DNA of 64,000 bases from Roseicyclus salinarum (GCF_029624655.1 NZ_JARRSA010000002.1:62001-126000); one strand, 5' to 3'. Shown: positions 52,707 through 61,901, numbered from the stretch's first letter. Notes: generated by a model not told the origin, from the letters alone. A program made the numbers and translations.

Positions 52707-53882
52707 TCACTCCGGCTTGCCGGGGCCGCCGGCGCGATGCTGCGCGGGGGCCGGCCTTGGGTTCGGTGCCGCGGGGGCGGCGGCCATCGCCGGGTCCGAC
52801 CGGCGGCGCAGCGACAGGAACAGGCGTTCCATCGGCATCCGCACCATGTTGTCGAGCGCGCCGGTGAACAGGATCACGAGGGCCTGGATCACCACGATCA
52901 TCTCACGGCTGATCGCGGGCATCTCGAATTGAAGCTCCGCGCCGCCCTGGTAGAGCGCCCCGAACAGAAGCGCCGCCAGCACGACGCCCACCGGGTGCGA
53001 GCGTCCCATCAGCGCCACGGCGATGCCGACGAAGCCCGCGCCCTCCACGAAGTCCAGCACCAGCCGCTCGGCCTCGCCCATGACCACGTTGACGGCCATC
53101 ATCCCGGCCAGCCCGCCCGAGATCAGCATGGTGATCATGGTGATCTTGACGGGATTGATCCCGGCGTAGACGGCGGCCGACTGCGAATGGCCGAAGGCAC
53201 GGATCTCGTAGCCGAGGCGGGTGCGCCAGATCAGCAGCCACACGAAGACGCAGGCGACGAGCGCCACGAAGAAGGCGAAGTTGAGCGGCGTCGATCCGCG
53301 GAAGCCGAGGAAGGCCGCGAAGTCCGAGGCCGAGGGCAGGTGAACGGCCTCGGCGAAGGTCGCGCTTTCGGGCGCCATCGAGCCCTCGACGCGGAACACG
53401 TTGACCAGCAGGTAGACGAGAAGCGCGGCGGCGATGTAGTTGAACATGATCGTGGTGATCACGATGTGGCTGCCGCGCCTGGCCTGGAGGTAGGCAGGGA
53501 TCGCCGCCCAGGCCGCGCCGAACAGCGCCGAGAAGACCATCGCGGCCAGAAGCGCCACGGTCCAGTGCGGCCACGCGATGCCCAGCAGGATCACCGCCAC
53601 GCCCAGGCCGCCGACCGCCGCCTGCCCCTCGCCGCCGATGTTGAAGAGGCGCGCGTGGAACGCCACCGCGACCGCGAGGCCGGTGAAGATGAAGTTGGTC
53701 GCGTAGTAGAGCGTGTAGCCCCAGCCATAGGCCGACCCGAAGGCGCCGCGCACCATGATCTCCATCGCACGCACCGGGCTTTCACCGATCAACGCGACGA
53801 CAAGACCGGACACGATCAGTGCCAGAAGCACGCTGATCAGCGGGATCAGGACCACGTCGGCCCATTTCGGCATCTTGTCCAT
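52707..53882 (-). CDS. Nucleoside ABC transporter permease (NupP-like)
   Basis: 391 aa, BPD_transp_2 family, about ten helices. FHARLFNIGGEGQAAVGGLG, IAWPHWTVALLAAMVFSALF and SQSAAVYAGINPVKITMITM are family landmarks. The C-terminus is a Pro/Ala-rich cytoplasmic tail. 3 bases separate it from the ATPase gene upstream and 4 from the second permease. Confidence 0.92.
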   Translation of the reverse strand: MDKMPKWADVVLIPLISVLLALIVSGLVVALIGESPVRAMEIMVRGAFGSAYGWGYTLYYATNFIFTGLAVAVAFHARLFNIGGEGQAAVGGLGVAVILLGIAWPHWTVALLAAMVFSALFGAAWAAIPAYLQARRGSHIVITTIMFNYIAAALLVYLLVNVFRVEGSMAPESATFAEAVHLPSASDFAAFLGFRGSTPLNFAFFVALVACVFVWLLIWRTRLGYEIRAFGHSQSAAVYAGINPVKITMITMLISGGLAGMMAVNVVMGEAERLVLDFVEGAGFVGIAVALMGRSHPVGVVLAALLFGALYQGGAELQFEMPAISREMIVVIQALVILFTGALDNMVRMPMERLFLSLRRRSDPAMAAAPAAPNPRPAPAQHRAGGPGKPE

Positions 53883-53885
53883 GAT

Positions 53886-55418
53886 CTACGCCGCCCCCTC
53901 GGTCACGCCGGCCATCAGGAGGCCAAGCTCGTTCTCGTCGGTTTCCCCGGGAAGCCGCTCGCCCATGATGTGCCCGTCGAACATGACCGCGATGCGGTCG
54001 CTCAGCCCCATGATCTCGTCAAGCTCCACGCTGACCAGCAGGATCGCCTTGCCCTCGTCGCGCAGGCGCAGGATCTCCTTGTGGATGAACTCGATCGCGC
54101 CGATGTCCACGCCGCGCGTCGGCTGGCCCACCAGAAGGAGGTCGGGGGCCCGGTCCATCTCGCGGGCGACGACGATCTTCTGCTGGTTCCCGCCCGAGAA
54201 GTTCCGGGCGGGCAGGCGCGGGTTGGGCGGGCGCACGTCGTAGCGCGCCATCTTGTCCGCGCAGTCGTCCTTGATCGCGCCGTTGTCCATCAGGAGGCCG
54301 TGATTGTATTTCGCGTCCTTGTGGTAGCCGAAGGCCACGTTCTCCCACGCCTCGAAGGGCATGATCAGGCCCTCGTCCTGCCGGTCCTCGGGAACGTGGC
54401 CGATGCCGCGCGCGCGCCTGGTCTGACCGTTGGAGTGCTTGCCGGAGATGTCTATCGGCTCTCCGTGCAGGGTCACCGTGCCGCCCTGCGCCGGGATCAT
54501 GCCGCCCAGCACTTCCAGCAGCTCGGTCTGGCCATTGCCGGCAACGCCCGCGATGCCGAGGATCTCGCCGGCCCGGACCTGCAGGGACACGCCCTTCAGT
54601 CGCTCCACGCCGTGGCGCATGACGCGCAGGTTCTCGACGTCCAGGACCACGGGTCCGGGTCGCGCGGGGGCCTTGTCCACCTGCAGAAGGACCTTCCGGC
54701 CCACCATCATCTCGGCCAGTTCGGCCGGCGAGGTGTCGGCCGTCCTGACGGTGTTCGTCATCTCGCCGCGGCGCATCACGCTGACCGTGTCGGTGATCTC
54801 CATGATCTCGCGCAGCTTGTGGGTGATCAGGATGATCGTCTTGCCCTCGTCGCGAAGCCGCTCGAGGATGCGGAACAGCTGGTCGGCCTCGGCGGGCGTC
54901 AGGACGCCCGTGGGCTCGTCGAGGATCAGGATGTCGGCGTGCCGGTAGAGCTGCTTGAGGATCTCGACGCGCTGCTGGTGGCCGACGGACAGATCCTCGA
55001 TCACGGCGTCGGGATCGACCTTGAGGCCGTATTCCTCCGAAAGCTCCGTGAGGGTCTTGCGCGCTTTGGCGATCGAGGGGTTCAGCATCGCGCCGTCCTC
55101 GGCGCCGAGGATCACGTTCTCGACCACCGTGAAGTTCTCGACCAGCTTGAAGTGCTGGTGGACCATGCCGATGCCGGCGCGGATCGCGGCCTGGCTGTCG
55201 GGGATCGGGGTGGGCTTGCCGTTGATCACGATCTCGCCCCGGTCGGCCTTGTAGAAGCCGTAGAGGATCGACATCAGCGTCGACTTGCCGGCGCCGTTCT
55301 CGCCCACGATGCCGTGGATCGTGCCGCGCTTCACGGACATGGAGATGTCCTTGTTGGCCTGCACGGGGCCAAAGGCCTTGGAGATGCCCCTCAGTTCGAT
55401 GGCTGGCGCGTCTGTCAT
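53886..55418 (-). CDS. Nucleoside ABC transporter ATP-binding protein (double ABC domain, NupO-like)
   Basis: 510 aa with two ABC domains, as in sugar and nucleoside importers. First: Walker A GENGAGKST, signature LSVGHQQRVEILKQL, Walker B ILILDEPTGVLTP. Second: degenerate P-loop GVAGNGQTE, signature FSGGNQQKIVVAREM, and LLLVGQPTRGVD, where GQ replaces the usual Walker B DE, typical of this group. Energises the two permeases. Confidence 0.93.
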   Translation of the reverse strand: MTDAPAIELRGISKAFGPVQANKDISMSVKRGTIHGIVGENGAGKSTLMSILYGFYKADRGEIVINGKPTPIPDSQAAIRAGIGMVHQHFKLVENFTVVENVILGAEDGAMLNPSIAKARKTLTELSEEYGLKVDPDAVIEDLSVGHQQRVEILKQLYRHADILILDEPTGVLTPAEADQLFRILERLRDEGKTIILITHKLREIMEITDTVSVMRRGEMTNTVRTADTSPAELAEMMVGRKVLLQVDKAPARPGPVVLDVENLRVMRHGVERLKGVSLQVRAGEILGIAGVAGNGQTELLEVLGGMIPAQGGTVTLHGEPIDISGKHSNGQTRRARGIGHVPEDRQDEGLIMPFEAWENVAFGYHKDAKYNHGLLMDNGAIKDDCADKMARYDVRPPNPRLPARNFSGGNQQKIVVAREMDRAPDLLLVGQPTRGVDIGAIEFIHKEILRLRDEGKAILLVSVELDEIMGLSDRIAVMFDGHIMGERLPGETDENELGLLMAGVTEGAA

Positions 55419-55450
55419 GTCGGAAACCCCCGGATGGGTCTGAGACGGAA

Positions 55451-55481
55451 CGGGCCGCGGCAGCTCTCGCACCGCGGCCCG
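55451..55481 (-). terminator. Hairpin after the BMP-family binding-protein gene
   Basis: Perfect 10-bp stem CGGGCCGCGG/CCGCGGCCCG with an 11-base loop, 24 bases after the binding-protein stop and before the ATPase gene. No strong T-run. Confidence 0.65.
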
Positions 55482-55505
55482 TGGCCTGGTCTTGGTATCA
55501 GAGGC

Positions 55506-56501
55506 TCACTGCATCTGCACGGGGCAGGAGCCATCCTCGGTGTAGTTGTGCACCATGATCTCGCCCGCGATGATCTGCTCGCGCGCTGCGTCCACGGCGG
55601 CCATCATCTCTTCGCTGATCAGCTCGGCGTTGAACTCGTCGACCGAGTAGCCCACACCTTCCTCGGCGAGGCCGAAGACGTGGATGCCGGTCTCCACGTC
55701 GCTGCCCTGCGTGAAGGCGTCGTAGACGGCGACGTCGACGCGCTTGAGCATCGAGGTCAGGACCGAACCCGGGTGCAGGTAGTTCTGGTTGCTGTCCACG
55801 CCGATCGAATAGATGCCCTCGTCCGCCGCGACCTGCAGGACGCCGAGGCCCGTGCCGCCGGCGGCCGCGTAGACCACGTCGGCGCCCTGGCTGATCTGGC
55901 CACGGGTCAGCTCGCCGCCGCGCACCGGGTCGTTCCATGCGGCCGGAGTCGTCCCGGTCATGTTGGCGATCACGGTCGCATCGGGGTTCACGGCGACGAC
56001 GCCCTGGGCATAGCCGCAGGCGAAGCGCGAGATCAGCGGGATGTCCATGCCGCCCACGAAGCCGACGGTGCCGGTCTCGGAGGCCATCGCGGCCAGCATC
56101 CCGACGAGGTAGGACCCCTCGTGCTCGGAGAAGATGACCGAGCGGACGTTCGGCGCGTCGACCACGCCGTCGATGATCACGAAGGTCGTGTCCGGATAGT
56201 CGGGAGCCACCTCGGAAAGTGCGGTGGCCTGGCTGAAGCCGGCCATGACGATCGGGTTCGAGCCCGCCTCGGCGAGGCGGCGCATGGCCTGCTCGCGCTG
56301 GGCGTCGGACTGAAGCTCGATCTCGCGGTAGCTGCCGCCGGTCTCTTCCGCCCAACGCTCGGCGCCCGTGAAGGCCGCTTCGTTGAACGAGCGGTCGAAT
56401 TTGCCGCCGAGGTCGAAGATGATGGCCGGATCGGCCATCGCGCCCGTGGCGGTAAGCGCCAGCGCGATGGCGGCGCTGCCGAGTTTCTTGGTGAGGTTCA
56501 T
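55506..56501 (-). CDS. BMP-family ABC transporter nucleoside-binding protein
   Basis: 331 aa periplasmic protein (Bmp/PnrA family). Signal peptide MNLTKKLGSAAIALALTATG ends at AMA. The mature part begins IIFDLGGKFDRSFNEAAFTG, the family's ligand loop, with VIIDGVVDAPNVRSVIFSEH and GFVGGMDIPLISRFACGYAQ. Binds purine nucleosides in characterised members. First gene of the importer-phosphorylase operon. GGGAGAAACAC before the ATG. Confidence 0.93.
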   Translation of the reverse strand: MNLTKKLGSAAIALALTATGAMADPAIIFDLGGKFDRSFNEAAFTGAERWAEETGGSYREIELQSDAQREQAMRRLAEAGSNPIVMAGFSQATALSEVAPDYPDTTFVIIDGVVDAPNVRSVIFSEHEGSYLVGMLAAMASETGTVGFVGGMDIPLISRFACGYAQGVVAVNPDATVIANMTGTTPAAWNDPVRGGELTRGQISQGADVVYAAAGGTGLGVLQVAADEGIYSIGVDSNQNYLHPGSVLTSMLKRVDVAVYDAFTQGSDVETGIHVFGLAEEGVGYSVDEFNAELISEEMMAAVDAAREQIIAGEIMVHNYTEDGSCPVQMQ

Positions 56502-56659
56502 GTGTTTCTCCCGGTTGGTGGGGCCGGGCCGATTGGCAGGCCGCGTGCCCTCGCTCAAAAAAGATCTGATGCGATCCCCGGCGGCGATTAAGGGCCAAGG
56601 TCGTGGGGGCGGTCAACCGGATTCTAGGTCGCGCAGGGGGGCGGCGCATTGCCCTCGGG

Positions 56660-57106
56660 TCAGCTTCCGCGATCCGTGCCCGAATGCTGGGCAGGCAGCG
56701 AAACGGCCATGGCGACGGCATCGGCGCGGGTGCCGTCCGGGCGGCGGTAGTAGCGCGGCCTGCGCCCGGTCTCGGCAAGGCCCGCCGCGGCATAGAGCGC
56801 GCGGGCCGCGGCGTTGTCGGCCGCGACCTCGAGGTGAAGCGTCTCGCAGCCCGCCGCCGCGGCGGCCGCGAACACCGCGCGCAGAAGATCGCGTCCGACC
56901 CCGCGCCCCTGCGCCCGTGGGTCGACGGCGATCGTCAGAAGCTCCGCCTCGGGCGGTAGCGCCTGCACCAGCGCGAAGGCGTCGGGCGGGTGCGTCACGC
57001 TCAGGGTCCGGGGCCGGTCGAGCAGGGCGCGGATCGAGGTCTCGTCCCACGTCTCGCCGCCCGCGAAGGCGGCCTCGTGGATCGCGGCCATGCGCCGCGG
57101 CGTCAT
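56660..57106 (-). CDS. rimI: GNAT acetyltransferase, RimI-like
   Basis: 148 aa GNAT fold: ELLTIAVDPRAQGRGVGRDL gives the acetyl-CoA pyrophosphate loop, then LHLEVAADNAAARALYAAAG and ETGRRPRYYRRPDGTRADAV. RimI acetylates ribosomal protein S18 in E. coli. It follows tsaB with a 4-base overlap, the usual gene order in alphaproteobacteria, which supports RimI over other GNATs. Confidence 0.85.
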   Translation of the reverse strand: MTPRRMAAIHEAAFAGGETWDETSIRALLDRPRTLSVTHPPDAFALVQALPPEAELLTIAVDPRAQGRGVGRDLLRAVFAAAAAAGCETLHLEVAADNAAARALYAAAGLAETGRRPRYYRRPDGTRADAVAMAVSLPAQHSGTDRGS

Positions 57107-57771
57107 GGCAGAAGGATCGGCGCCGCCTCGGAGGAGGGCGCCGCGTCCGCGGGTCGCAGGTAGAGCGGCGCGGGCCGCGGCCAGTCCGTGGCCGCGGGCG
57201 CCGCCGCGAGGCGCCTGAGGGCCGCGAGCGCGACCGACGGCGCGGGCGCGGGCGCCTCGATCGCGACGGCCCCTGTGCGCGCGGCGATGTCGGCGGCCGC
57301 ATGTCCCGTGACGTGCAGGCCGGGCGCGTCCCATCCGTTGCCCACGTCGTCGAGTGCGGCGATCTCTGGGCCGCGGGCCTCGCGCCCGAAGAGCTGCAGG
57401 TAAAGCCGCTCGCGGCGCGCGTCGATCGACACGAGGAGCGGGCGGGGCAGGCCCTCGGCGAGGGCCTCGTGGCTGGGAATGCCGATCGCCGGGCGCTCCA
57501 GCGAAAGCGCGAGCCCCCGTGCGGCGGAGACGGCGATCCTGAGGCCGGTGAAGTTGCCCGGCCCCGTGCCCACGGCCAGGGCGTCGAGGTCCGCGAGCGC
57601 CGCGCCGGCCTCCTTCATGACCTCGGCGATCAGGGGAAACAGACGCTCGGCCTGGCCCCTCGTCATGTCCTCGTGCAGATGGGCCAGCACGCGGCCGCCC
57701 GAAACGACAGCGGCCGCGCAATGCGCGGCCGACGTGTCGAACCCCAGGATCAGGGGATCAGACGTTGACAG
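57103..57771 (-). CDS. tsaB: TsaB, tRNA t6A threonylcarbamoyltransferase complex subunit
   Basis: 222 aa if translated from a CTG at 57771. The N-terminal strand and loop LILGFDTSAAHCAAAVVSGG is essential to the ASKHA fold and is fully present in the sequence, but no ATG, GTG or TTG lies in front of it. GGAGG lies six bases before the CTG, giving MSTSDPLILGFDTS. The first ordinary start, GTG 57690, would delete this strand. LAVGTGPGNFTGLRIAVSAA is the second family motif. It works with TsaD, TsaE and TsaC to make t6A at position 37. Overlaps the NifU gene by 14 bases. Confidence 0.82.
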   Translation of the reverse strand: MSTSDPLILGFDTSAAHCAAAVVSGGRVLAHLHEDMTRGQAERLFPLIAEVMKEAGAALADLDALAVGTGPGNFTGLRIAVSAARGLALSLERPAIGIPSHEALAEGLPRPLLVSIDARRERLYLQLFGREARGPEIAALDDVGNGWDAPGLHVTGHAAADIAARTGAVAIEAPAPAPSVALAALRRLAAAPAATDWPRPAPLYLRPADAAPSSEAAPILLP

Positions 57772-58321
57772 GGCGCACCTCCACCACCTCGGGTATGTAG
57801 TGCCGCAGGAGGTTCTCGATCCCCATTTTCAGGGTCAGCGTGGACGAGGGGCAGCCGGCGCAGGCGCCCTGCATGTGCAGGTAGACGACGCCGCGATCGA
57901 AGCCGTGGAAGGTGATGTCGCCGCCATCTTGCGCGACGGCGGGGCGCACGCGGGTGTCGAGCAGGGTCTTGATCTGGCCCACGATCTCCGCGTCTTCGCC
58001 CTCGTGCGCGGCGTGGCCGCCCGAGGTGTCGGCGTCACCCTCCATCACCGGGGCGCCGGACTGGAAGTGCTCCATGATCGCGCCGAGGATGGCGGGCTTG
58101 AGATGGTCCCACTCCGCGCTCTCGGCCTTGGTGACGGTCACGAAGTCGGTGCCGAAGAAGACGCCGGTCACGTTGTCGACGTCGAAGATGCGCCGCGCGA
58201 GCGGAGATTTCTGCGCCGCCTCGGACGTGGGGAAATCCGCCGTTCCCATCTCGAGGACGGACTGGCCGGGCAGGAATTTCAGCGTCGCCGGGTTCGGCGT
58301 GGATTCGGTCTGGATGAACAT
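57758..58321 (-). CDS. NifU-family Fe-S scaffold protein (NfuA type)
   Basis: 187 aa. N-terminal Nfu_N domain (FIQTESTPNPATLKFLPGQS) and a C-terminal NifU-like domain with the cluster-binding CxxC in GACAGCPSSTLTLKMGIENL. It carries a Fe-S cluster to target enzymes. The end (VVEVRPVNV) overlaps the tsaB start region and supplies its ribosome site. Confidence 0.92.
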   Translation of the reverse strand: MFIQTESTPNPATLKFLPGQSVLEMGTADFPTSEAAQKSPLARRIFDVDNVTGVFFGTDFVTVTKAESAEWDHLKPAILGAIMEHFQSGAPVMEGDADTSGGHAAHEGEDAEIVGQIKTLLDTRVRPAVAQDGGDITFHGFDRGVVYLHMQGACAGCPSSTLTLKMGIENLLRHYIPEVVEVRPVNV

Positions 58322-58408
58322 CGGTCGGATCCTCCGGGGGTTGTCCGAGATATGCGGGCCGGACCCGCCGAAGTCAAGATTTGGAACCGTTCTAAATTAC
58401 ACCCCCGA

Positions 58409-58864
58409 TCAGGTGATCTGCTCCAGCTGCTCCTTCGAGAGCTCTCCGGGAACGATCGTGATCGGCACCGGCAGCGATCCCGCCTGCTTCGTCAGCGCCG
58501 TGACCAGCGGCCCGGGCCCGCCCTTGCCCGAACCCGCGCCGAGCACGAGCACCCCGATCTCGGGCGTCGCCCGCACATGCTCCAGAAGCTCGTCCAGCGG
58601 CTCGCCCTCGCGGATGACGAGCGTGGGGTCGACGTGCTGCCGGTCGCGCATCCATTTGGCGAAGACGTTGAAATGCGCCTCGATGCGTTCTCGCGCCTCG
58701 GCGCGCATGACCTCGCCCACGCCGATCCAGTGGTTGAACTCGTCGGGGGGAATGATGGCGATGATCTCGACCCCTCCGCCCGTGCTTGCCGCGCGCATGG
58801 CGGCGAAGCGCATCGCGTTGAGGCATTCGCGGGTATCGTCTAGGACCACGAGGAATTTGCGCAT
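58409..58864 (-). CDS. Universal stress protein (UspA family)
   Basis: 151 aa. MRKFLVVLDDTRECLNAMRF is the opening strand with Asp, and LVLGAGSGKGGPGPLVTALT is the nucleotide-type loop. IPVPITIVPG-like PVPITIVPGELSKEQ ends the fold. Function unassigned beyond the stress-protein family. ATG 58864 with a GGGAG upstream; a TTG one codon earlier is also in frame. Confidence 0.85.
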   Translation of the reverse strand: MRKFLVVLDDTRECLNAMRFAAMRAASTGGGVEIIAIIPPDEFNHWIGVGEVMRAEARERIEAHFNVFAKWMRDRQHVDPTLVIREGEPLDELLEHVRATPEIGVLVLGAGSGKGGPGPLVTALTKQAGSLPVPITIVPGELSKEQLEQIT

Positions 58865-58957
58865 CAAGGGCTCCCTTCCGGGGTGGAAGTCTGCGCCACG
58901 CGGGCGGCCGGTGCAATCTTGAAGGTCGGTTCAGTCCTGCACGACGGTGCGGGGCGC

Positions 58958-59839
58958 TCAGGCGGTGCCGCGCGCCGTCCGGTCGCTTCCGGCCCAGTCC
59001 CAGTAAAGCTCGCGCGCGCGCCGGGCCATCGGGCCGGGCTGGTAGACGGTGCCGTCGAATTCCGCCACCGGTGTCACCTTGTTAAGGTTGCCGGTCATGA
59101 AGGCCTCGTCGGCGTGGCGGAAATCGTCGAAGCTCAGCACCTTCTCGACCACCTCCACCCCGTCGGCGCGCAGGTTCGCGATATGTCGGTTGCGGGTGAT
59201 CCCGGCCAGGAACGTGCCGTTCGGGATCGGCGTGAACACGACGCCGTCGCGGACCATGAAGATGTTGGCCGAAGCCGTCTCGGCCACGTTGCCGAGCGCG
59301 TCAGCCACCAGCGCGTTGTCGAATCCCTTGGATCGCGCTTCGGCCAGCATCCGAGCGTTGTTGGGATAGAGGCAGCCCGCCTTGGCATTGCAAACGTTGT
59401 CGGCCAGAACCGGGCGGCGGAACTGCGTCGTGGTCAGCCGGACGGCTGCCTCGGGCGGGGCCATCGGCACCTCCTCGAGGCAGACGCAGAAGCCCGCCGG
59501 CCCCTCGCCGGGCAGGATGCCCAAGGGGCCGCAGTCGACGCCCCAGAACATCGGCCGGATGTAGACGGCCGCGTCGCGCGGATAAAGGCCAAGCCCCTCC
59601 CACACGATGTCGAAGATGTCCTGCGGGGACTGCGCCGGGTGCAGCATCAGCGCGCGCGCCGAGGCGACGACCCTTTCGCAATGCGCCATGAGATCGGGCG
59701 CCATGCCATCGACGTGGCGGGCGCCATCGAACACGGTCGTTCCCAGCCAGGAGCCGTGATCGGCGGCCCGCATGACGGGAACGTCGCCCTCGTGCCACGC
59801 GCCGTCGAAGTATGTCCTGATGTTGGTTCCCGTCGCCAT
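58958..59839 (-). CDS. Class IV aminotransferase (branched-chain type)
   Basis: 293 aa fold-type IV PLP enzyme. YFDGAWHEGDVPVMRAADHG near the start, VYIRPMFWG (Arg and Tyr), the PLP lysine in NVCNAKAGCLYPNN, and NVAETASANIFMVRDGVVFT with the conserved Glu. IlvE-like or D-amino-acid-type; the substrate cannot be decided. Read away from the USP gene; a small unknown gene lies 48 bases downstream of its start on the same strand. Confidence 0.86.
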   Translation of the reverse strand: MATGTNIRTYFDGAWHEGDVPVMRAADHGSWLGTTVFDGARHVDGMAPDLMAHCERVVASARALMLHPAQSPQDIFDIVWEGLGLYPRDAAVYIRPMFWGVDCGPLGILPGEGPAGFCVCLEEVPMAPPEAAVRLTTTQFRRPVLADNVCNAKAGCLYPNNARMLAEARSKGFDNALVADALGNVAETASANIFMVRDGVVFTPIPNGTFLAGITRNRHIANLRADGVEVVEKVLSFDDFRHADEAFMTGNLNKVTPVAEFDGTVYQPGPMARRARELYWDWAGSDRTARGTA

Positions 59840-59887
59840 GCCTGACCTCCGTCTCCCGAGCGGGGCGGAGGTTAGGCTGGGCTCAGG

Positions 59888-60088
59888 TCAATTGGAAGGG
59901 CCCGAGGTGAAGCCCATCTGGTAGTCCATCGTCGCACCGCGCGGGGTGCGAACGGCGGGCGTGGGCCGCTTGACCGGTGTTTCCGCGCGGCGCACGGGCG
60001 CCGTCGTTCGAGGCGATCCACCAGTGCTCTCGGCACGGACCACGATGCGACCGGAGCGGCGTAGCTCCGCCATCTGCGTCTTGCGCAT
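59888..60088 (-). CDS. Small basic protein of unknown function
   Basis: 66 aa, no family I recognise. Sequence is Arg/Thr/Pro-rich with two halves: MRKTQMAELRRSGRIVVRAE and a tail RGATMDYQMGFTSGP. No signal peptide or membrane helix. The mRNA has AAGGGGG before the ATG, and an AT-richer promoter-like stretch (with TTGGACTT and CATATATC) lies upstream, so it looks like a real, independently expressed gene. An earlier in-frame start at 60178 is less likely because it lacks a ribosome site. Confidence 0.62.
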   Translation of the reverse strand: MRKTQMAELRRSGRIVVRAESTGGSPRTTAPVRRAETPVKRPTPAVRTPRGATMDYQMGFTSGPSN

Positions 60089-60202
60089 GGCATATCCCCC
60101 TTGGTTATGAATTTTCTGAGTTCGGAAGATATATGCCGTGCAAGTGTGAAAGTCCAATGAAATTGGCAGCGCTAACATGCGCGGTTGCCGGGCCGGGGGC
60201 GT

Positions 60203-60685
60203 TCAGGCCTCGGAGAGCAGGGCGTCGAGGTCGATCGGATCGTTCGACATATGGAGCTGTCCGGCCGCGTCGCGCGGCCAGTCCGCCTCGGCCCGGTCGC
60301 GGTAGATCTCGATGCCGTTGCCGTCGGGGTCGCGGAAATACACCGCCTCGGACACGCCGTGATCCGCCGCGCCGTCGATGGGGACGCCGGCGTCGATCAC
60401 CTGTTGCAGCGCGCGCGCCAGCGCCGGCCTGTCTGGATAAAGGAACGCGACGTGGAACAGCCCGGTCGTGCCCGGCGCCGGCGCGGGTCCGCCCCGGCTC
60501 TGCCACGTGTTGAGGCCGATGTGATGGTGATAGCCGCCGGCCGACATGAACGCGGCCTGGGCGCCGTAACGCTGCGTCAGTTCGAAGCCCATGACGTCGC
60601 GGTAGAACGCTATGGAGCGGTCGAGGTCGGCGACCTTCAGGTGGACATGGCCGATGGCGGTCCGGGGATGCGTGGTGTAGGGCAT
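60203..60685 (-). CDS. Glyoxalase/bleomycin-resistance (VOC) protein
   Basis: 160 aa single-pair VOC domain. His in GHVHLKVADLDRSIAFYRDV, His in LFHVAFLYPDRPALA, and Glu in GNGIEIYRDRAEADWP form the metal triad; SAGGYHHHIGLNTWQSRGG is typical of catechol-2,3-dioxygenase-like (CatE) proteins. Could act on a catechol or be a glyoxalase; not decided. Confidence 0.85.
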   Translation of the reverse strand: MPYTTHPRTAIGHVHLKVADLDRSIAFYRDVMGFELTQRYGAQAAFMSAGGYHHHIGLNTWQSRGGPAPAPGTTGLFHVAFLYPDRPALARALQQVIDAGVPIDGAADHGVSEAVYFRDPDGNGIEIYRDRAEADWPRDAAGQLHMSNDPIDLDALLSEA

Positions 60686-60770
60686 GTGCGCTCTCCTTCT
60701 GCGCGCAGCATGCCCACGTCGGCAGCCTCGTGAACAGTCTCACCCGCTCACGCAGCCTGTGCGCCAGCGC

Positions 60771-61796
60771 TCAGCTCCGCAGCATTCCCACGATGTCGTA
60801 GGTCCGCTCGAGGATCGGAACCGTGATCTCGCGCGCCCGCTCGGCGCCGCGTCCGAGGATGGCGTCGATCTCGGCGGGATCGTTCATCAGGCGCTTCATC
60901 TCGGTCGAGACCGGGGCGAGCTTTTCCACGGCAAGATCGGCGAGGGCGACCTTGAAATGCCCGAACAGGGCGCCCGAGTGCTCGTCCAGCACCGCCTGCT
61001 GCGTCGTCTCGGCCAGCGCGGCGTAGATGTTCACGAGGTTGCGCGCCTCGGGCCTCGCCTCCAGCCCGTCCACCGCTTCCGGCAGGGGGTCGGGGTCCGT
61101 CTTGGCCTTGCGGATCTTCCGGGCGATGGCGTCGGCGTCGTCGGTCAGGTTGATGCGCGTCTTGTCCGAGGGGTCGGACTTGGACATCTTCCTGGTGCCG
61201 TCCTGCAGGTTCATCACCCGCGTGGCGACGCCCTCGATCACGGGTTCGGTGATCGGGAAGAAATCGGTGGCGTAGTCGTGGTTGAACTTCGCGGCGATGT
61301 CGCGCGTCAGCTCGAGGTGCTGCTTCTGGTCCTCGCCCACGGGAACGTGCGTCGCGTGGTAGACGAGGATGTCGGCGGCCATGAGTGCAGGGTAGGCGAA
61401 CAGCCCGAGCGAGGCCGCCTCGGCGTTCTTGCCGGCCTTGTCCTTCCACTGGGTCATGCGCCCCATCCAGCCCATCCGCGCCACGCAGTTGAAGATCCAG
61501 GCGAGCTGGGCGTGTTCGGGAACCTGCGACTGGTTGATGAGGATGGACTTCTCGGGGTCGATCCCGATGGCGAGGAAGCCTGCGCACAGCTCGCGCGTGT
61601 TCTGCCTGAGCGTGTCGGCGGGCAGCAGCGTCGCGGTGATCGCGTGGAGGTCCACCATGCAGTAGATCGTCTGGTGCGTGCCGGCGTCCTGCATCTGCAC
61701 GAAGCGCTTCATCGCGCCGAGATAGTTGCCAAGCGTCAGCCCGCCCGAGGGCTGGATCCCCGAGAATACGCGCGGTGTGAAGGTCGCCTCGGCCAT
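60771..61796 (-). CDS. trpS: Tryptophanyl-tRNA synthetase
   Basis: 341 aa class I synthetase. The ATP loop is [15 protein letters not shown] (the TrpRS form of the HIGH motif), and KMSKS is in [33 protein letters not shown] and [20 protein letters not shown] are family landmarks. Length normal. Charges tRNA-Trp in the cytoplasm. Confidence 0.97.
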   Translation of the reverse strand: MAEATFTPRVFSGIQPSGGLTLGNYLGAMKRFVQMQDAGTHQTIYCMVDLHAITATLLPADTLRQNTRELCAGFLAIGIDPEKSILINQSQVPEHAQLAWIFNCVARMGWMGRMTQWKDKAGKNAEAASLGLFAYPALMAADILVYHATHVPVGEDQKQHLELTRDIAAKFNHDYATDFFPITEPVIEGVATRVMNLQDGTRKMSKSDPSDKTRINLTDDADAIARKIRKAKTDPDPLPEAVDGLEARPEARNLVNIYAALAETTQQAVLDEHSGALFGHFKVALADLAVEKLAPVSTEMKRLMNDPAEIDAILGRGAERAREITVPILERTYDIVGMLRS

Positions 61797-61901
61797 GTCG
61801 TGCCTTTTCCCCGTTGTCGCGCCGGGTCCGTCCCTCTGGCCAAGCGCCGCGGCATCGCTTACCCACGGGCGCAAATGGCGTCAACCGAAGGCCCTCCGCC
61901 G

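Noticed and set aside
52650-56591. 1313-codon open frame antisense to the nucleoside importer
   Set aside because: Same cause; the minus strand encodes a complete importer with all motifs.
57103-57690. GTG 57690 as the tsaB start
   Set aside because: It removes the conserved ILGFDTS strand, which is present in frame upstream.
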